Below are positions 13,557 to 15,532 of a stretch of DNA of 15,532 nucleotides, one piece after another; positions within the stretch are counted from its first letter, which is position 1, and each line of letters starts with the position of its first letter. Under the pieces are notes generated by a model. It was not told where the DNA came from. It worked only from the letters and a program-made list of their open reading frames with translations, and made no database searches. Location of the stretch: the NCBI GenBank assembly GCA_041485845.1, contig JBGPKH010000154.1:1-15532 (forward strand), given 5' to 3'. Origin of the DNA: OMOG01 sp041485845 (GTDB lineage: Bacteria; Acidobacteriota; Terriglobia; Bryobacterales; Bryobacteraceae). A program made the position numbers and the translations under genes.

Positions 13557-14936
13557 TCAACAAACCCCTTTCAAACCGTGCGTGCAGTTTTCCTGCACAC
13601 GGCTTACCGATGATCTTCTGGGTGTGGCTTGCGCCGGGTATTTCACGGTTCCCCGCAGACGATACAGGCCAATAGCTACAAACCGATCGTGGGACCACTT
13701 CTCTACTCGGCCCGGCCGCTGCCCTCCGCGCCGACTCATCCATCCAGTCAGCCGTCGGTACACGTACGTGTCGAGTTGGTTGAACTTCCGTTCGGCATTC
13801 CCCGTCCGAAAGTACTGGCCCCATCCCCGAAGCACGGGATTCAGTTTAGCGATGATCTGCTTTACATCCTTCCCGCTCTGCCGCTGGTCGGTTAACTCAT
13901 GCACGCGTTTCCGGATTTTCTTCATCGCCTTGGGCGACGGCCACCGCTGCGTGTAGTACCGCCGCGGATTCCGCTGTATGCTCCGCTTCTTTCGAATCGT
14001 GCAGCCCAAGAATACAAAGCCCTCCTTGCCGCCACTCAAGTTCACCGTCCGCGTCTTCTCCGGGTGCAGCACCAACCCCAGTTTGCTCATCACAAACTGG
14101 ACTTGTCGAAGTGCCTCCTTCGCCTTCGGTTCCGTCGTGCACATCACCACGAAATCGTCGGCATACCGGATCAGCACCCCGAACGATCCACACTTCTTCG
14201 CCCAGAGCCGATCCAGAAGGTGCAGGTAGATGTTGGACAGTAACGGCGAGATCACTCCGCCTTGCGGGGTCCCCGCCAGCGTCTCCCTCACCGTCCCGTC
14301 TTCCATCACCCCGGCCTCCAGCCACTTGCGGATTAACTTCAACACCCTTCGATCCGAGATGCGCTCCTCCACCAGCACCATCAGTTTCTTCTGATCAATG
14401 CTGTCGAAGTAGCCCTTGATGTCTGCATCGACCACGAAGTCATGCCCTTGGTTACCCGCTATGCGGATCGCTTCCAGGGCCTCCGTTGCGCTCTTCTTCG
14501 GACGAAATCCATAACTGCTTGCTTCGAAATCCGCCTCGAAGATCGGCTCGATCATGATCTTCGCCGCCATCTGCACCACTCGGTCTCGCACCGTTGGTAT
14601 CCCCAGTGGCCGCTGCTTTCCGTCGCCTTTGTCTATATACTGCCGCCTCACCGGTGAGGGGCGATATCGGCCTGCCTTCAGGTCGGCCTGTATCCCTTCG
14701 AGAAATTGGGCCGTCCCCTGCTCCTCGATGGATCGCAGCGTGACTTCATCCACGCCTGCCGCTCCCCGATTGCTGCGCACTCGCATCCACGCTCTCCACA
14801 GGACGTCACTCCGATGGATCCGGTCATACAGCGCGTGGAATCGCCGCGTCTTACTCTGCTTGGCACACACATATAGCTGGCGTTGGAGTTCTCGCACTTT
14901 ATCTACTAAAACCGGGTTGTTTTCCGTTTCCGGCAT
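13557..14936 (-). CDS. ltrA: Group II intron reverse transcriptase/maturase
   Basis: This 459-residue intron-encoded protein does reverse transcription for retrohoming and assists splicing. The RT blocks are intact: RNRGAAGVDE-like start (RSNRGAAGVDE, 54-64), KQRPLGIPTVRDRVVQ (107-122), SSYGFRPKKSA (140-150), FVVDADIKGYFDSI (167-180, first catalytic Asp), TPQGGVISPLLSNIYL (223-238) and the catalytic IRYADDFVVM (256-265). The maturase (GIIM/X) domain follows, with LNPVLRGWGQYFRTGNAERKF. No HNH endonuclease domain is present, as in several bacterial intron classes that home without second-strand cleavage. AGGG lies just before the ATG. The reading frame runs through domain V before its stop, so the last ~16 residues double as ribozyme sequence. 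The element looks catalytically intact. Confidence 0.96.
   Translation of the reverse strand: MPETENNPVLVDKVRELQRQLYVCAKQSKTRRFHALYDRIHRSDVLWRAWMRVRSNRGAAGVDEVTLRSIEEQGTAQFLEGIQADLKAGRYRPSPVRRQYIDKGDGKQRPLGIPTVRDRVVQMAAKIMIEPIFEADFEASSYGFRPKKSATEALEAIRIAGNQGHDFVVDADIKGYFDSIDQKKLMVLVEERISDRRVLKLIRKWLEAGVMEDGTVRETLAGTPQGGVISPLLSNIYLHLLDRLWAKKCGSFGVLIRYADDFVVMCTTEPKAKEALRQVQFVMSKLGLVLHPEKTRTVNLSGGKEGFVFLGCTIRKKRSIQRNPRRYYTQRWPSPKAMKKIRKRVHELTDQRQSGKDVKQIIAKLNPVLRGWGQYFRTGNAERKFNQLDTYVYRRLTGWMSRRGGQRPGRVEKWSHDRFVAIGLYRLRGTVKYPAQATPRRSSVSRVQENCTHGLKGVC
13573..13605 (-). ncRNA. Group II intron domain V
   Basis: On the minus strand AAGCCGTG pairs with CACGGTTT (8 pairs, one G-U). A two-base CG bulge separates this from an upper helix TGCAG/CTGCA closed by a GAAAA loop. 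The AGC catalytic triad sits in the lower 5' strand. The length is 33 nt against the usual ~34. It is the catalytic core of the ribozyme and the best evidence for an intron rather than a stand-alone reverse transcriptase. Confidence 0.88.
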
Positions 14937-15449
14937 GCCCTCGCGCTTACCTCTACACCAGCTTGATCAAAGCAGGACCCCTTCCCTCCAGCGTGTTGTC
15001 TTGCACGCCTTCTTCGGTACTACGAGCCCCTCGGACTCCCTCCCGGCTCCGCTCGATTTCAGCCGTCCGGCTTTATACCAGCGGTCTTCGCCCGACTTGG
15101 CTGCCAGGTAGGGTCTCTCCTGTTCCGCGTTCTTCTTTCGAAACGTGCCACCGCCCTCTACCCCGGAGAGGTCCAGCAACCGTTCCTGTCCAGGTTGCTG
15201 TCTGTTGCCTTCGCCGTGACATGAGCGGCTCGGCCCTCCCAAACACCTTTCGGCTGATAATTTGACGAGGCTGCAGCGTTCACTTGATATTGCGGCCCGC
15301 TTCTTTGCTCCCTGCTCTTTCACAGGCTTTCGACGCCCCGCTGTGGCCGGTGGGATCTCTCCGTTCGGCTGGGGCCTGCTACCGGGTGCTCTGGCGCTTA
15401 CCCGGACGGGACTTGCACCCGCGAGAAGTTCGCGTCTTTCAGGACGCAC
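14937..15449 (-). ncRNA. Group II intron domains I-III (5' ribozyme region)
   Basis: About 510 nt lie between the intron 5' end and the maturase start. They contain the 5' GUGCGUC hairpin and several short helices typical of domain I; the ORFs crossing it have no recognisable protein similarity. The size agrees with domains I-III of maturase-carrying bacterial introns. Individual subdomains and the EBS2 site could not be assigned by eye. Confidence 0.7.
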
Positions 15450-15532
15450 CGTGGCTCTATTATATTCTTTCATTTAGCAATAGGAGGGCGCACGATTGAG
15501 GCGAAAGCCTTATTTGACGGGCATCCGGAGGC
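15450..15532. other. 5'-exon side flank of the intron
   Basis: These 83 bp up to the window edge have stops in all three minus-strand frames close to the intron junction. One frame restarts with an ATG at 15473 encoding only MKEYNRAT before the intron. A TATAAT-like string lies within 20 bases of the junction. On the plus strand a GGCGAAAGCC hairpin (15509-15518 region) is visible. No gene can be supported. Confidence 0.5.

Larger units (their letters stand above)
13515..15449 (-). mobile_element. Group II intron with LtrA-type maturase (~1.94 kb)
   Basis: The intron is read on the minus strand. The 5' end is placed at 15449, where the RNA begins GUGCGUC-CUGAAA-GACGC (consensus GUGYG with an immediate hairpin), followed by the conserved-looking GGGTGCAAGTCCCG. 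About 510 nt of domains I-III precede the reverse transcriptase gene in domain IV. Domain V is at 13605-13573. The 3' end is tentative: an ATCTAC at 13520-13515 gives a plausible branch-A and terminal AY, with long imperfect pairing back to the GGGGTTTG after domain V. A possible IBS1/EBS1 match of five bases exists (GCCAC in the exon at 15455-15451, GTGGC in the intron at 15151-15147). Boundaries could shift by several bases, especially at the 3' side. Confidence 0.8.

Noticed and set aside
15486..15493. GTGCGCCC on the minus strand considered as the intron 5' end
   Set aside because: It matches GUGYG, but no hairpin or conserved domain I sequence follows. The GTGCGTCC at 15449 is followed at once by a hairpin and the GTGCAAGTCCCG-like element.

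Overview
The window is GC-rich bacterial chromosomal DNA. The best lineage guess is an Acidobacteriota (Bryobacterales/Solibacter-like) genome. This rests on a PadR repressor in front of a large MacB/FtsX-type permease with no ATPase partner (the acidobacterial 'ADOP' arrangement), a Tat-exported sulfatase-like protein, and an ImuC/DnaE2 mutagenic polymerase. The taxonomy is inference from family knowledge, not a search result.

Region 1 (1-6.3 kb) is the most interesting. The 3' part of dnaE2 (imuC) runs in from the left edge and ends at 1771. It is followed by an AT-rich patch carrying TTGTACAA boxes phased every 16 bp, then two translationally coupled ATPase genes (1834-3018 and 3018-5888), then a hairpin terminator. 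Directly after that comes a second, decayed copy of the last ~336 bp of dnaE2 (5946-6281, about 94% identical to 1435-1771). The two-ATPase cassette is therefore bracketed by direct repeats of the dnaE2 3' end. It looks like a compact genomic islet that inserted into, and regenerated, the end of a housekeeping gene. The second ATPase is a large STAND-like sensor with a P-loop, a winged-helix region and near-identical TPR repeats. The pair is a candidate uncharacterised defence or stress-signalling module.

Region 2 (6.3-9.6 kb) holds an intergenic spacer, a PadR autorepressor gene with a clear promoter and a perfect CTAG-containing palindrome over its leader, and the ADOP-family permease gene.

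Region 3 (9.6-12.6 kb) has a sulfatase-fold gene on the minus strand whose active-site motifs are nearly all replaced. Divergent from it is pgsA (phosphatidylglycerophosphate synthase), whose 3' end overlaps the 3' end of a convergent rodZ-like gene.

Region 4 (12.6-15.5 kb) is minus-strand. A TonB C-terminal/coiled-coil/POTRA-like protein lacks its N-terminal part and abuts a group II intron of about 1.94 kb. The intron has domain V, an LtrA-type reverse transcriptase/maturase and a recognisable 5' end near 15449. The 83 bp beyond the intron contain stops in all three minus-strand frames, so the TonB-like gene is not simply an intact gene interrupted by the intron.
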